Assembly (NCBI RefSeq): GCF_014207235.1
Contig: NZ_JACHDA010000006.1
Location: forward strand, 1-64,000
Length of the DNA: 64,000 bases
Source: Sphingopyxis sp. JAI128
GTDB lineage: Bacteria; Pseudomonadota; Alphaproteobacteria; Sphingomonadales; Sphingomonadaceae
Direction: 5' to 3'
Positions within the stretch are counted from its first letter, which is position 1. Each line of letters begins with the position of its first letter. The position numbers were made by a program, and so were the translations under genes. This document shows, one piece after another, positions 51,635-59,612 of this stretch. Under the pieces are notes generated by a model. That model was not told the origin of the DNA. It ran no database searches and saw only the letters and a program-made list of their open reading frames with translations.

Positions 51635-52381
51635 TCATTTCAGACAGGCAATGATGGTCGAAATAACCCCAAGCGTTTCGCGCGTATCGCGAACGCAAAT
51701 CGTGTCGAGCCCGAGCGTCTTTGCGGGATAATCATTGCCGCCGGGAAAAATCGCATCGCCGATGAACATCATCGCGTCGAGCGGGGTACCGCTCGCATCG
51801 CGCAGCCTGGTCAGCCCATAGGCCTTGTCGACGCCTGCACGAGTGATGTCGATCGACGTCGCCCCGCCCATATTGACCGACAGTCCCGGCATGCGCCCGC
51901 GAAGATCCTGCTGGATGATCTTGCGCTTCGCAAAGTCCGGATCCCATTTTTCCTTTGCGCCGATCGGTGCCTGCTGCCCGAGCGCCGAAAAGGTGATCTG
52001 GCTGCCGCGGTCTTCTATTCGTTCACCCCAGACTGCTTCCGGAACGAAGCCCGTGGCTTCGAGAGCGGCATCGAATGCTTCGAATATGCTCTGTTTCTCA
52101 TCGTCGGCGAAGAGTTCCGCATAGACCGCCTGCCAGGCATCGCAACGATAAGTGTAGAGCTTCGTGCCGGTCGTGGGCATGAGCCACAATCGCGCACGGT
52201 CGGCGCGAACCGGAAGGCGCGAGGCGATCTGCTTGTCGAACTGCGGCCAGTCGGCGCCCGAGATGATGGCCACGTCGGCGACAGAGAGAAGATCTGCAAG
52301 CGCCTCCCCCATCGCCTCGTCGAGCGGTTGCTTGCTCTCGGCAAGCGTGCCGTCGAGATCGAACGCAATAAGATCTTTCAA
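51635..52381 (-). CDS. HAD-IIB phosphatase/phosphomannomutase-like protein
   Basis: 248 aa. Starts LKDLIAFDLDGTLAESK; the FDLDGTL motif carries the nucleophile and acid/base Asp residues, followed by IISGADWPQF (motif II) and FIGDAIFPGGNDYP with the final metal Asp. The cap contains GSQITFSALGQQAPIGAK and a SVNMGGATSIDITRAGVDKA block that is characteristic of eukaryote-type phosphomannomutases. TTG 52381 overlaps the previous stop (TTGA) and gives a natural N-terminus; an ATG at 52435 would add residues of unusual composition. It probably works on mannose-phosphate, fitting the neighbouring glycosyltransferase. Confidence 0.8.
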   Translation of the reverse strand: MKDLIAFDLDGTLAESKQPLDEAMGEALADLLSVADVAIISGADWPQFDKQIASRLPVRADRARLWLMPTTGTKLYTYRCDAWQAVYAELFADDEKQSIFEAFDAALEATGFVPEAVWGERIEDRGSQITFSALGQQAPIGAKEKWDPDFAKRKIIQQDLRGRMPGLSVNMGGATSIDITRAGVDKAYGLTRLRDASGTPLDAMMFIGDAIFPGGNDYPAKTLGLDTICVRDTRETLGVISTIIACLK

Positions 52382-52644
52382 GCGAGAATGGCCGGTTGCG
52401 CCATGGACAGCATGTCGCCGACATATCGATTGCATTCGACGCGGTCGGACAAGCCCGACACCTGCGGCGTTCCGTCGGACATGATCAAATTGCCCGCCAA
52501 ACCCCGAATGTCGCGATAGTCGTTGATGCGCTTGGCATAATAAAGCGGCAGATCGAAATTTGCCGTCGCATGCCCGCGACGCTCCGCTTGACTGACGGAC
52601 ATCAGGGCGATCTGATGATGATAGAGAAGTTCGTTGAGATCCAT
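52378..52644 (-). CDS. Small hypothetical protein, first gene of the island operon
   Basis: 88 aa from ATG 52644, which has AGGAG 7 nt upstream. Mostly helical and polar: MDLNELLYHHQIALMSVSQA, HATANFDLPLYYAKRINDYR. No signal peptide or membrane segment. Short proteins that begin LNELLxxHQxAL occur beside stress genes of alphaproteobacteria, but I cannot name a family. The overlap with the HAD gene's start indicates joint translation. It may be a regulatory or scaffold protein. Confidence 0.65.
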   Translation of the reverse strand: MDLNELLYHHQIALMSVSQAERRGHATANFDLPLYYAKRINDYRDIRGLAGNLIMSDGTPQVSGLSDRVECNRYVGDMLSMAQPAILA

Positions 52645-53145
52645 ATTTTCGCTCCTGGGGCGGGAGCGCGATGGTCTCTCAGTTACCGGCACGCAGTTTG
52701 GCCTGGCAATGACCGACATATGGTGTCTCAGCGGGGCATTGCAATCTCGGCGGAACCTTTTTTATCAGGCTTCCCATGTTAGCCGATTGCTGTCTGTCGG
52801 TTTCTGGGTGCCGAGACGGGTAAATCTGCCGTGGGGCTCCTCTCCAGTGAGCGCCCTGTCTTCAGAAGGCTGGAGCTCGATTGCGGTCAAAATTCTGGTA
52901 TTTCAGACCAGAGATCGAAGAAAAACACTTAAATTCAAATTGATATAGAATCTTCGTTCGACCTGCCGCCCCAGCCAGCCGGTGTTTCCCCGCGACATTT
53001 TGGTGCCATAAGACGGAGGGCACCGGACGCTCGACCTGATACGCCAATCAGCTAGACCCTTTCGGCGCTATGACGCTAGGCGGAGGGGGGAGGATGCTGT
53101 GACATATATAATGCCGATATCTGCTGACCTGCGGGATGCGCCGGC
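52645..53145. other. Gene-poor junction right of the island
   Basis: 501 bp without a credible gene. It must carry the promoter for the minus-strand island operon, but no canonical -35/-10 pair or GGAAC-CGTT general-stress (EcfG) promoter stands out. An AT-rich run precedes the right direct repeat (52957-52987), mirroring the left junction. Beyond it lies ordinary sequence up to the acyl-CoA dehydrogenase start. Confidence 0.55.
52957..52987 (+). repeat. 31-bp direct repeat, right copy, tRNA-Gln 3'-end-like (attachment-site candidate)
   Basis: Same orientation as the copy at 43144; the only difference is T instead of C at 52983. The 9.8 kb between the copies holds just the stress/glycan operon and the two AT-rich junctions. 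As at the left copy, an AT-rich stretch immediately precedes the repeat. Confidence 0.6.
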
Positions 53146-54171
53146 ATGGGCGGTCTAGACTTTCCGCTCTCTGGCGAGCAGCAATTGTCGCAGGCGAGCA
53201 TTCAGCGTTTCCTTGCCGACAGGCCGTGGCCCAGTTGGTCCGACCTTTCCGAATCGCTTGGCCTGACGGGTCTCGCCTTGCCTGAAGCGGCGGGCGGCTT
53301 CGGCGGGGGTGCGATCGACATCGCGCTCGTCATGGCGGAACTCGGGCCCGCGCTGGCCGGAGCCGACTGGTTATCCCATGCCGCGGCAACGCTGTTGCTC
53401 GGCCGCGTGGCGCCCGATGACGCGGCATTGCCGGACTTGGCGACCGGCGCCAAGCGGGCGGCGATCATCTGCCCCGCGTCGTCGGCGACCATGCCGGTGG
53501 TGGAAGGGGACGCGTCCGTCCGGGGCAGTGCGACGCTGGTCGCTGGAGCTGCCGAAGCGGATCTCTTCTTGCTGGCCGACGGCGATGCCCTGCTGCGGAT
53601 TGCGGCCGAACACGACAAGGTCGAGCAACGCCACCGAATCATGCACGACGGCAGCGTGTCGGCGGACCTTTTCTTCACGCTGAAGCCGGGCGATCTCGAG
53701 GTGCTGGCGTCCGGTACCGCAGCGCGGGCGCTTGCCGAATTCGCGAACGACCTGGTTCTTGTCGGGCGTTGCGCCGAGGCACTTGGACTGATTGACCGGA
53801 TGCTTGCCGACAGCGTCGATTATCTGAACCAGCGCCAGCAGTTCGGAAAGCCGATCGGCCTGTTTCAGACACTCCGCCATCGCACCGCGGACATGAAACT
53901 TGCGGCCATGAAGGCCGCGGCATTGGTCGAGGCCGCGATCGGCGCGGTCGACCAGGAACGTCCCGAGCGTTCCCGACTGGTGAGCGCCGCCTGTATCGAA
54001 ACCGCCGATGCGGCGCGGATCGTCGGGGAAGGCGCGGTGCAAATCCACGGGGCGATGGGCCTGACCGAGGAATTGCACCTTGGCGGCCATTTCAAGCGAG
54101 CGCTGGCGATCACCGCGGGGTTCGGCTCGCGCGCCGGCCATCTGGCGCGCTTTGCCCAGGCAACGGCTTAG
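53146..54171 (+). CDS. Acyl-CoA dehydrogenase, small subunit-like (FadE27/ChsE-type)
   Basis: 341 aa, shorter than the usual 380. The N-terminal helical domain has LGLTGLALPEAAGGFGGGA; the middle beta-domain (about 100-190) is reduced and lacks the FAD-loop consensus; the C-terminal four-helix part has RQQFGKPIGLFQTLRHRTAD and VQIHGAMGLTEELHLGGHFK. This degenerate type normally pairs with a full-length partner to form heterotetrameric dehydrogenases, as in sterol side-chain degradation. The convergent neighbour at 54168 is such a partner. The Shine-Dalgarno is weak. Confidence 0.82.
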   Translation: MGGLDFPLSGEQQLSQASIQRFLADRPWPSWSDLSESLGLTGLALPEAAGGFGGGAIDIALVMAELGPALAGADWLSHAAATLLLGRVAPDDAALPDLATGAKRAAIICPASSATMPVVEGDASVRGSATLVAGAAEADLFLLADGDALLRIAAEHDKVEQRHRIMHDGSVSADLFFTLKPGDLEVLASGTAARALAEFANDLVLVGRCAEALGLIDRMLADSVDYLNQRQQFGKPIGLFQTLRHRTADMKLAAMKAAALVEAAIGAVDQERPERSRLVSAACIETADAARIVGEGAVQIHGAMGLTEELHLGGHFKRALAITAGFGSRAGHLARFAQATA

Positions 54172-55298
54172 CCCAGCAGGAGACGCGCGATCAGATCGCG
54201 CTGGATTTCGTTCGATCCCGCATAGATGCTTGCCGCACGGTCGTTCAAATAGCGCGGCACGACGACCGCCAGTTCGTCGGGCGTCTGTCCGTCGGCGTCG
54301 ACCCACGCCGCATGACCTGCAATCTCGCAGGCCAGCACGTCGATGCGCTGTGCCGCTTCGGTCCCAAGGATCTTCAACGCCGACGCGTAAAGTGCGTTGC
54401 TGCCGCCGACGCCGCGCATCGCCTTGAGTTCGAGTGCCTGCAGCGCGTGGAGATTTATAGATTCTCGATCGATCTGCGCGCGCAGGACTGCCCCGACGTC
54501 GGCCCGTCTACTCAGCTGATCGAGGCGTCTGATCAATCCCGGCGCATATTTGCCGCCGCGCTCGAAGGTGAGCAAATGCTTCGCGACCGACCAGCCCTCA
54601 TTCTGACCGCCGAGGCGGTTCGCCTGCGGCACGCGGACATCGTCGAAGAACACCTGGTTGAATTCATGGTCGCCCGCAAGCGTGCGGATCGGCTCGACCG
54701 TGATACCCGGCGAGTCCATGTCGAGGAGGAGGAAACTGATCCCGGCCTGCGGCTTGCCCTCGTTCGATGTGCGCACGAGCGCGAACATGCGATTGGCAAA
54801 ATGCGCGTGGGTGGTCCAGATTTTGGATCCGTTCAGCACATAGTCGGCGCCATCGGGCACCGCGCGCAACTGCAACGCGGCAAGGTCCGATCCCGCCCCT
54901 GGTTCCGAAAATCCTTGGCACCAATAATCTTCGCCCGACAATATGCGCGGCAGGTAATGGGCGCGCTGTTCGGGGCTGCCATAATGCATGATGACCGGGG
55001 CGACCATTTTTAGCCCCATCGGGGCAAGGTTCGGCGCGCCCGCGCGTGCGCATTCGGCAGCGAAGATATAGCGTTCGATCTCGTTCCAGCCGGGGCCGCC
55101 GAACTCCGCCGGCCAGTCGGGGGCGGCCCAGCCCTTGGTATGAAGGATACGCTGCCAATGCAATGTGATCGCGGGGTCGATGAAAACGCTCGTCGCGCGC
55201 GCCGCGCCGCGGCGGATATCGTCGGGCAGGTGCGCCGCGAGAAAGGCGCGAACCTCGTCGCGAAAGGCCGTAAACGCCGGGTCGTTCAGCATGTCCAT
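54168..55298 (-). CDS. Acyl-CoA dehydrogenase, FAD-loop-bearing subunit
   Basis: 376 aa. WCQGFSEPGAGSDLAALQLR and YVLNGSKIWTTHAHFAN are the complete flavin/substrate segments; HEFNQVFFDDVRVP and FERGGKYAPGLIRRL follow. At the classical catalytic-base site near the C-terminus the sequence is IYAGSNEIQ, with Ala where homotetrameric enzymes have Glu. In heterotetrameric ACADs the base may lie elsewhere. Its stop overlaps that of the plus-strand subunit gene by 4 bp. The substrate is probably a bulky or branched acyl-CoA. Confidence 0.87.
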   Translation of the reverse strand: MDMLNDPAFTAFRDEVRAFLAAHLPDDIRRGAARATSVFIDPAITLHWQRILHTKGWAAPDWPAEFGGPGWNEIERYIFAAECARAGAPNLAPMGLKMVAPVIMHYGSPEQRAHYLPRILSGEDYWCQGFSEPGAGSDLAALQLRAVPDGADYVLNGSKIWTTHAHFANRMFALVRTSNEGKPQAGISFLLLDMDSPGITVEPIRTLAGDHEFNQVFFDDVRVPQANRLGGQNEGWSVAKHLLTFERGGKYAPGLIRRLDQLSRRADVGAVLRAQIDRESINLHALQALELKAMRGVGGSNALYASALKILGTEAAQRIDVLACEIAGHAAWVDADGQTPDELAVVVPRYLNDRAASIYAGSNEIQRDLIARLLLG

Positions 55299-55347
55299 GG
55301 CCTCTGCTTAGGCTTTCGGCCGACGTCGGGCCAAGCTGGCACCTGCA

Positions 55348-56097
55348 TCAGGCCGCGCGCGCACCGACGAAGCCGAGCCCCGCCGCGATCTGGATCGACT
55401 GCGCGCGTCCCGTCGCGCCGAGCTTCGCCGCTGCGTTGCGAAGGTGGAAGCGCACCGTCGATACCGATAGCGACAAGATGATCCCTATCTCGCCGTCGGT
55501 TTTGCCCGCCGCCGCCCAGCGCAGGCATTGCACCTCGCGCCGCGTCAGCGTCTGCGGTACCGTGGCGTTGCGCGGGCGTCCGCGCGCCTCATTGTGCGTC
55601 GCGACGAGCTTGACTGCGAGGCTGTGCAGATGGCCGGCCTCTTCGGCAAAGATCGCCTCGACCCCGACGGGCTCGCGCGAGCACCAGAAGACCGCGCCGA
55701 CGAGCCCGCGTGGCAGGTGCACCGGCGCGATGATCGCCTCGCCGAAATTGGGGGTGTTGCGTGCCTGCGAGCAATCGACTTCATCGAGCAGGTGCGACGG
55801 GCGCCAGGTGCCGAGCCGCCCGTCGCTGTAGTAAAAGGGCTCGGCGACGAGCCGCGCGGCGGTGAGGAAGGCGAGTTGCAGCGCGAGCTTGCGGTCGCGC
55901 CAATAGGCATAGCTCGGGTCGACCCAGTGAAAGCTGGTTTCGGCATAGGGGCGGCCCACCTCGTCGCTCATCGGTTCGGGGTCGCCAAGGTCGGCCTGCG
56001 CCGCGACATAGGGCAGGCCGATCGCGTCGCCGGCGGCTTGTACCGCCGCGATCAGTGCCGGCATGTCGGCCCAGCATTCGACCCTTTCATTGATCAC
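55348..56097 (-). CDS. LuxR-family regulator with autoinducer-binding-like domain
   Basis: 249 aa from GTG 56097 (GGAGGG 8 nt upstream). The N-terminal domain (about 10-160) has the pattern of the PF03472 autoinducer-binding fold: PYVAAQADLGDPEPMSDEVG, FHWVDPSYAYWRDRK, GAVFWCSREPVGVE. The C-terminal HTH reads LTRREVQCLRWAAAGKTDGE, IGIILSLSVSTVRFHLRNAAAKLGA. No LuxI-type synthase is present, so it is a LuxR solo, probably sensing a pathway compound. It diverges from the TonB receptor gene; a perfect lux-box-like palindrome lies in the gap. Confidence 0.88.
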   Translation of the reverse strand: MINERVECWADMPALIAAVQAAGDAIGLPYVAAQADLGDPEPMSDEVGRPYAETSFHWVDPSYAYWRDRKLALQLAFLTAARLVAEPFYYSDGRLGTWRPSHLLDEVDCSQARNTPNFGEAIIAPVHLPRGLVGAVFWCSREPVGVEAIFAEEAGHLHSLAVKLVATHNEARGRPRNATVPQTLTRREVQCLRWAAAGKTDGEIGIILSLSVSTVRFHLRNAAAKLGATGRAQSIQIAAGLGFVGARAA

Positions 56098-56116
56098 ACG
56101 CTTGTCCCTCCACTCC

Positions 56117-56132
56117 CTGACACAGGTGTCAG
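56117..56132. promoter_or_regulatory. Candidate lux box
   Basis: CTGACAC-AG-GTGTCAG is a perfect inverted repeat (7-bp arms, 2-nt spacer), 20 bp upstream of the luxR start and about 104 bp upstream of the receptor start. The CTG...CAG ends and overall length of 16 bp resemble binding sites of LuxR-type proteins (CTG-N10-CAG). Confidence 0.6.
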
Positions 56133-56235
56133 CTTGTTCGCCCCGCCGCAATCCTTTGTTCTGTCACGGTCCGGCTTCGCGCGACGCTCGCACAAAGACG
56201 AGCCCCGCGACAAGCCGTTTGAGGGAGGATGAGTG

Positions 56236-58686
56236 ATGAAGGCAATGCGTATTTTCCTGGCCCCCGGCACCGCGATCGGCCTCGTTGTCGCGGCACCGGC
56301 CCTTGCCGCCGAAGAAACCGCACCCGACAGCGTCGCGACCGAAGGCGATATCATCGTCACCGCGCAGCGGCGCGCCGAATCGATGAACGACGTCGGCATG
56401 GCGATCCAGGCAGTCGATGCCGAAACGCTCGAAAATCTGCGCGTGACCGACCTGCGCGATCTGACCGCGGTGGCGCCGAGCTTCACCGTCTCGCAAAGCT
56501 ATCAGGGCGTTCCGACCTATACGCTGCGCGGGATCGGCTTCAACACGATCAACCTGTCGTCGACCTCGACCGTCGGTACTTATGTCGACGAGGTTGCTTA
56601 CGCTTATCCGATCATGAACACCGGACCGGTGATGGACCTTGAGCGCGTCGAGGTGCTGAAGGGGCCGCAAGGCACGCTCTATGGCCGCAACACGACGGCG
56701 GGCCTGATCAACTTCATTACCGCCAAGCCGACCGACCGTTTCGAGGGCAGCATCAAGGCCGATCTCGGCAATTACCAGACCTGGAATATCGCCGGTCATG
56801 TCTCGGGGCCGCTCGGCGAGGGCGTCGCGGCGCGCATTGCCTTTCGCAGCGAGAATAGTGACAAGGGGTGGCAGGTCAGCAACGCGCGGGGCGATCGGCT
56901 GGGCGAAGTCGACAAGCTCGGCATCCGCGGCTCGCTTGCGATCGACCCGGCGCCGGGGACGCATTTCGACCTGTCGGTGACCTGGTGGCGTAACCGTTCG
57001 GATACCGTAGCGGGGCAGGGAATCGGCTTTACCCCAGCGACCAATCCCGTCACCGGCACCAGCAATTCGCGGTTCTTCAACGCGCCGGGGCTCGCCGACT
57101 ATCTCTCGGCCAATTTTCCGACCAAGGCCAGCCAGGCCGATTGGGCGCCCGAAGCGGCGCGCTCGGCGGACGTGGGCACCGGGCTCGGCCTCGATGGCCC
57201 GCTCGCCGAGGACAATCGCTTCTGGGGGCTGAAGCTGCGCTGGGATCAGGATCTCGGCGAGACGATGAAGCTCGTCTCGCTGACCAGCTACAATGATTTC
57301 AAGCGCAACGCGCTCTCCGACTGGAGCGGTGCGCCGTTCGAAATCCTGCTCCAGAATACGGTCGGGCGAATCAAGAGCTTTGCGCAGGAGTTGCATCTGG
57401 AAGGCGAAAGCGGCGCGGTGAACTGGCTCGTCGGCGCCTATTATGCCAACGACCGGATCATCGACTCCAACCGCACGATGCTCGGGCAGAATGCGAATGT
57501 CGGGCTGATCCGCGCGGCGGGCGCGCCGCTGCTCGCAAGCCCGATCTTCAATTCGGGCGGCTACACGCCGCTCGAACTCAGTCAGGCCTTCCGCACCTAT
57601 GAGGATTTCGGGCGCATCCGCACCAAGACGTGGAGCATCTTCGGCAACGCCGATGCCGAACTCACCGAGCAGCTCAAGGTCACATTGGGCGTGCGCTATA
57701 CCGAGGACAAGCAGCGCTACAATGGCTGCTCGCGCGACTTCAACGGCAATATGCTGCCGAACGTCAATGTTGTGAACCGCGCACTCTACCTCCAGACCTA
57801 TGGCGTGCTCGCCGATCCGATTTTGCAGGGACAGTGCAACACCTTCGACCCCGTGACGGGCACCTTCGGCGAGGTGCAGTCGCTGCTCGACGAAAACAAC
57901 GTCGCCTGGCGCGCCGCGCTCGACTGGTCGCCAAACGATGACACCTTGCTCTACGCCTCGGTTTCGCGCGGTTATAAATCGGGAACGACGCCGATCAACG
58001 CGGCGAACCTCGCGCGTCAGAATGCGCCGGTGACGCAGGAAAAGCTCACCGCCTATGAAGTGGGCGTGAAGGCGACGCTCGCCGACCGGCTGGTGCAGGC
58101 CAATCTCTCGGCCTTCTACTACGACTATCGCGACAAGCAGATCAGCACCTATTTCGCCGATCCGATCTACACCGCGCTCTCGCGGCTCGACAATGTCCCC
58201 GACAGCGAGGCTTATGGCGTCGAGGGCGAACTGACGATCCGCCCCGCGGCCGGGCTGACCATCGCCGCCAACGCGTTGTGGCTGAAGACGCGGATCAACG
58301 ATTATGACGGCACAAACGCCGCGGGACAGCCGGAGAATTTCGACGGCGCCGAATTCATCTACAGCCCCGAATTCCAGGGTAGCGTAACGATCGCCTATGA
58401 CACCCCGGTCAGCGACACGCTCAACCTCACCGGCGCGGTGAGCGCGCGGTACCAGAGCAAGTCGAACACGATTTTCGAAGACCTCGATCTCTACAAGGTC
58501 GATGCCTATGGCACGGTCAATGCGAGCCTCGGCCTGAAGAGCGAAAGCGGCTGGTCGGTTTCGATCTGGGCGAAGAATCTCTTCGACAAATATTATTGGT
58601 CTGCGGTGGCGAGCAACGCCAATGTCGTCGTGCGCTTCGCCAACCAGCCGCGAACCTGGGGTATCACTCTGGGCTATGACTTCTAG
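56236..58686 (+). CDS. TonB-dependent outer-membrane receptor
   Basis: 816 aa from ATG 56236 (GGAGG 7 nt upstream). Signal peptide MKAMRIFLAPGTAIGLVVAA with cleavage after ALA. GDIIVTAQRRAESMNDVG is the TonB-box/plug start, VEVLKGPQGTLYGRNTTAGL the plug core, and the barrel ends ITLGYDF. Close in style to the receptor at 21781 (IYA/IIVTAxxREES plug, LWAKNLFDKYYW near the end), suggesting related ligands. It diverges from luxR and is followed after 14 bp by the MpaB-like oxygenase gene, which it is probably co-transcribed with. Confidence 0.93.
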   Translation: MKAMRIFLAPGTAIGLVVAAPALAAEETAPDSVATEGDIIVTAQRRAESMNDVGMAIQAVDAETLENLRVTDLRDLTAVAPSFTVSQSYQGVPTYTLRGIGFNTINLSSTSTVGTYVDEVAYAYPIMNTGPVMDLERVEVLKGPQGTLYGRNTTAGLINFITAKPTDRFEGSIKADLGNYQTWNIAGHVSGPLGEGVAARIAFRSENSDKGWQVSNARGDRLGEVDKLGIRGSLAIDPAPGTHFDLSVTWWRNRSDTVAGQGIGFTPATNPVTGTSNSRFFNAPGLADYLSANFPTKASQADWAPEAARSADVGTGLGLDGPLAEDNRFWGLKLRWDQDLGETMKLVSLTSYNDFKRNALSDWSGAPFEILLQNTVGRIKSFAQELHLEGESGAVNWLVGAYYANDRIIDSNRTMLGQNANVGLIRAAGAPLLASPIFNSGGYTPLELSQAFRTYEDFGRIRTKTWSIFGNADAELTEQLKVTLGVRYTEDKQRYNGCSRDFNGNMLPNVNVVNRALYLQTYGVLADPILQGQCNTFDPVTGTFGEVQSLLDENNVAWRAALDWSPNDDTLLYASVSRGYKSGTTPINAANLARQNAPVTQEKLTAYEVGVKATLADRLVQANLSAFYYDYRDKQISTYFADPIYTALSRLDNVPDSEAYGVEGELTIRPAAGLTIAANALWLKTRINDYDGTNAAGQPENFDGAEFIYSPEFQGSVTIAYDTPVSDTLNLTGAVSARYQSKSNTIFEDLDLYKVDAYGTVNASLGLKSESGWSVSIWAKNLFDKYYWSAVASNANVVVRFANQPRTWGITLGYDF

Positions 58687-58700
58687 AAGGAGCCACGACC

Positions 58701-59612
58701 GTGGTGCGTGCGCCGACGCAGGATGATTATCTGGGGACAGCGATCGACTTCGCCGCGCCCGCCGGCGAGTCCGCGCTGCTTGCCCCCGACAGCGTCCAGT
58801 GGCGCGTCTACAAGAATCCGATCGCGCTCGGCATCGGCGGCATCGCCGCGGTGCTCCTCGAATTCGCCGAGCCGCGCATCCGGTCGGGAGTGTGGGATCA
58901 TTCGACCTATAAGGCCGACCCGATCGGACGGTCGCGCCGGACCGGGCTCGTCGCGATGCTCGCCTGTTACGGTCCCGCGAGCGTGGCGAAAGAGGTGATC
59001 GGCAAGGTCAACCGCATGCATGGCAAGGTGAAGGGCGAAACCCCGGCGGGGGACAGATATCGCGCGATGGACCCCGTGCTGCTCGACTGGGTCGCAGCGA
59101 CCGCCTCCTATGGCTTCCTGATGGCGTACGACCGCTTCGTCCATCGGGTGAGCGATGCCGACAAGGACCGCTTCATGCGCGACGGCGACGTGATCGGGCG
59201 CGAGTTCGGCGCACGGCGCACGCCGCCGACGGTGGCGGCCTTCATGGCGATGATGAAGGAACTCGAACCGCGCTTCGAGCCGCATCCGATCATCTTCGAA
59301 TTCCTCGATATTATCCAATCGGGCCGCGCCGCGCCGGGCGTGCCGCGCTTCCTGCATCGCGCCATCGCGCGCGCATCGGTGTCGCTGCTGCCCAATCATA
59401 TCCGCCGCAAGCTCGACCTCGGTTCGCGCTATGACCTCACGCGGCTCGATCGCACCGCGCTGCGCATCGCCGGCTGGCTCGCCGACCGCCATGTCGACCG
59501 TGCGGCGCCGCATTGTCAGGCGAGCGTTCGGCTCGGCCTGCCGCATGATTTCCTGTTCCGGTCAGCCGCCGAGCAACGCCGTCTGATCGAACGCCTGCCG
59601 ATCGCGGCCTAG
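58701..59612 (+). CDS. MpaB-like/latex-clearing-protein-like oxygenase (DUF2236)
   Basis: 303 aa. VWDHSTYKADPIGRSRRTGL, VNRMHGKVKGETPAG, YRAMDPVLLDWVAATASYGF and ADKDRFMRDGDVIGREFGA match the DUF2236 heme-oxygenase family, which includes MpaB' (oxidative cleavage of a farnesyl chain) and the rubber oxygenase Lcp. The histidines in MHG and in WDH suit heme coordination. Members cleave isoprenoid double bonds. GTG 58701 has AAGGAG 8 nt upstream. Cytoplasmic; no signal peptide. Co-transcription with the TonB receptor suggests an imported isoprenoid-like substrate. Confidence 0.82.
   Translation: MVRAPTQDDYLGTAIDFAAPAGESALLAPDSVQWRVYKNPIALGIGGIAAVLLEFAEPRIRSGVWDHSTYKADPIGRSRRTGLVAMLACYGPASVAKEVIGKVNRMHGKVKGETPAGDRYRAMDPVLLDWVAATASYGFLMAYDRFVHRVSDADKDRFMRDGDVIGREFGARRTPPTVAAFMAMMKELEPRFEPHPIIFEFLDIIQSGRAAPGVPRFLHRAIARASVSLLPNHIRRKLDLGSRYDLTRLDRTALRIAGWLADRHVDRAAPHCQASVRLGLPHDFLFRSAAEQRRLIERLPIAA

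Noticed and set aside
52634..52948. 104-codon plus-strand open frame right of the island operon
   Set aside because: It overlaps the start of the well-supported minus-strand gene and has no ribosome binding site or domain.
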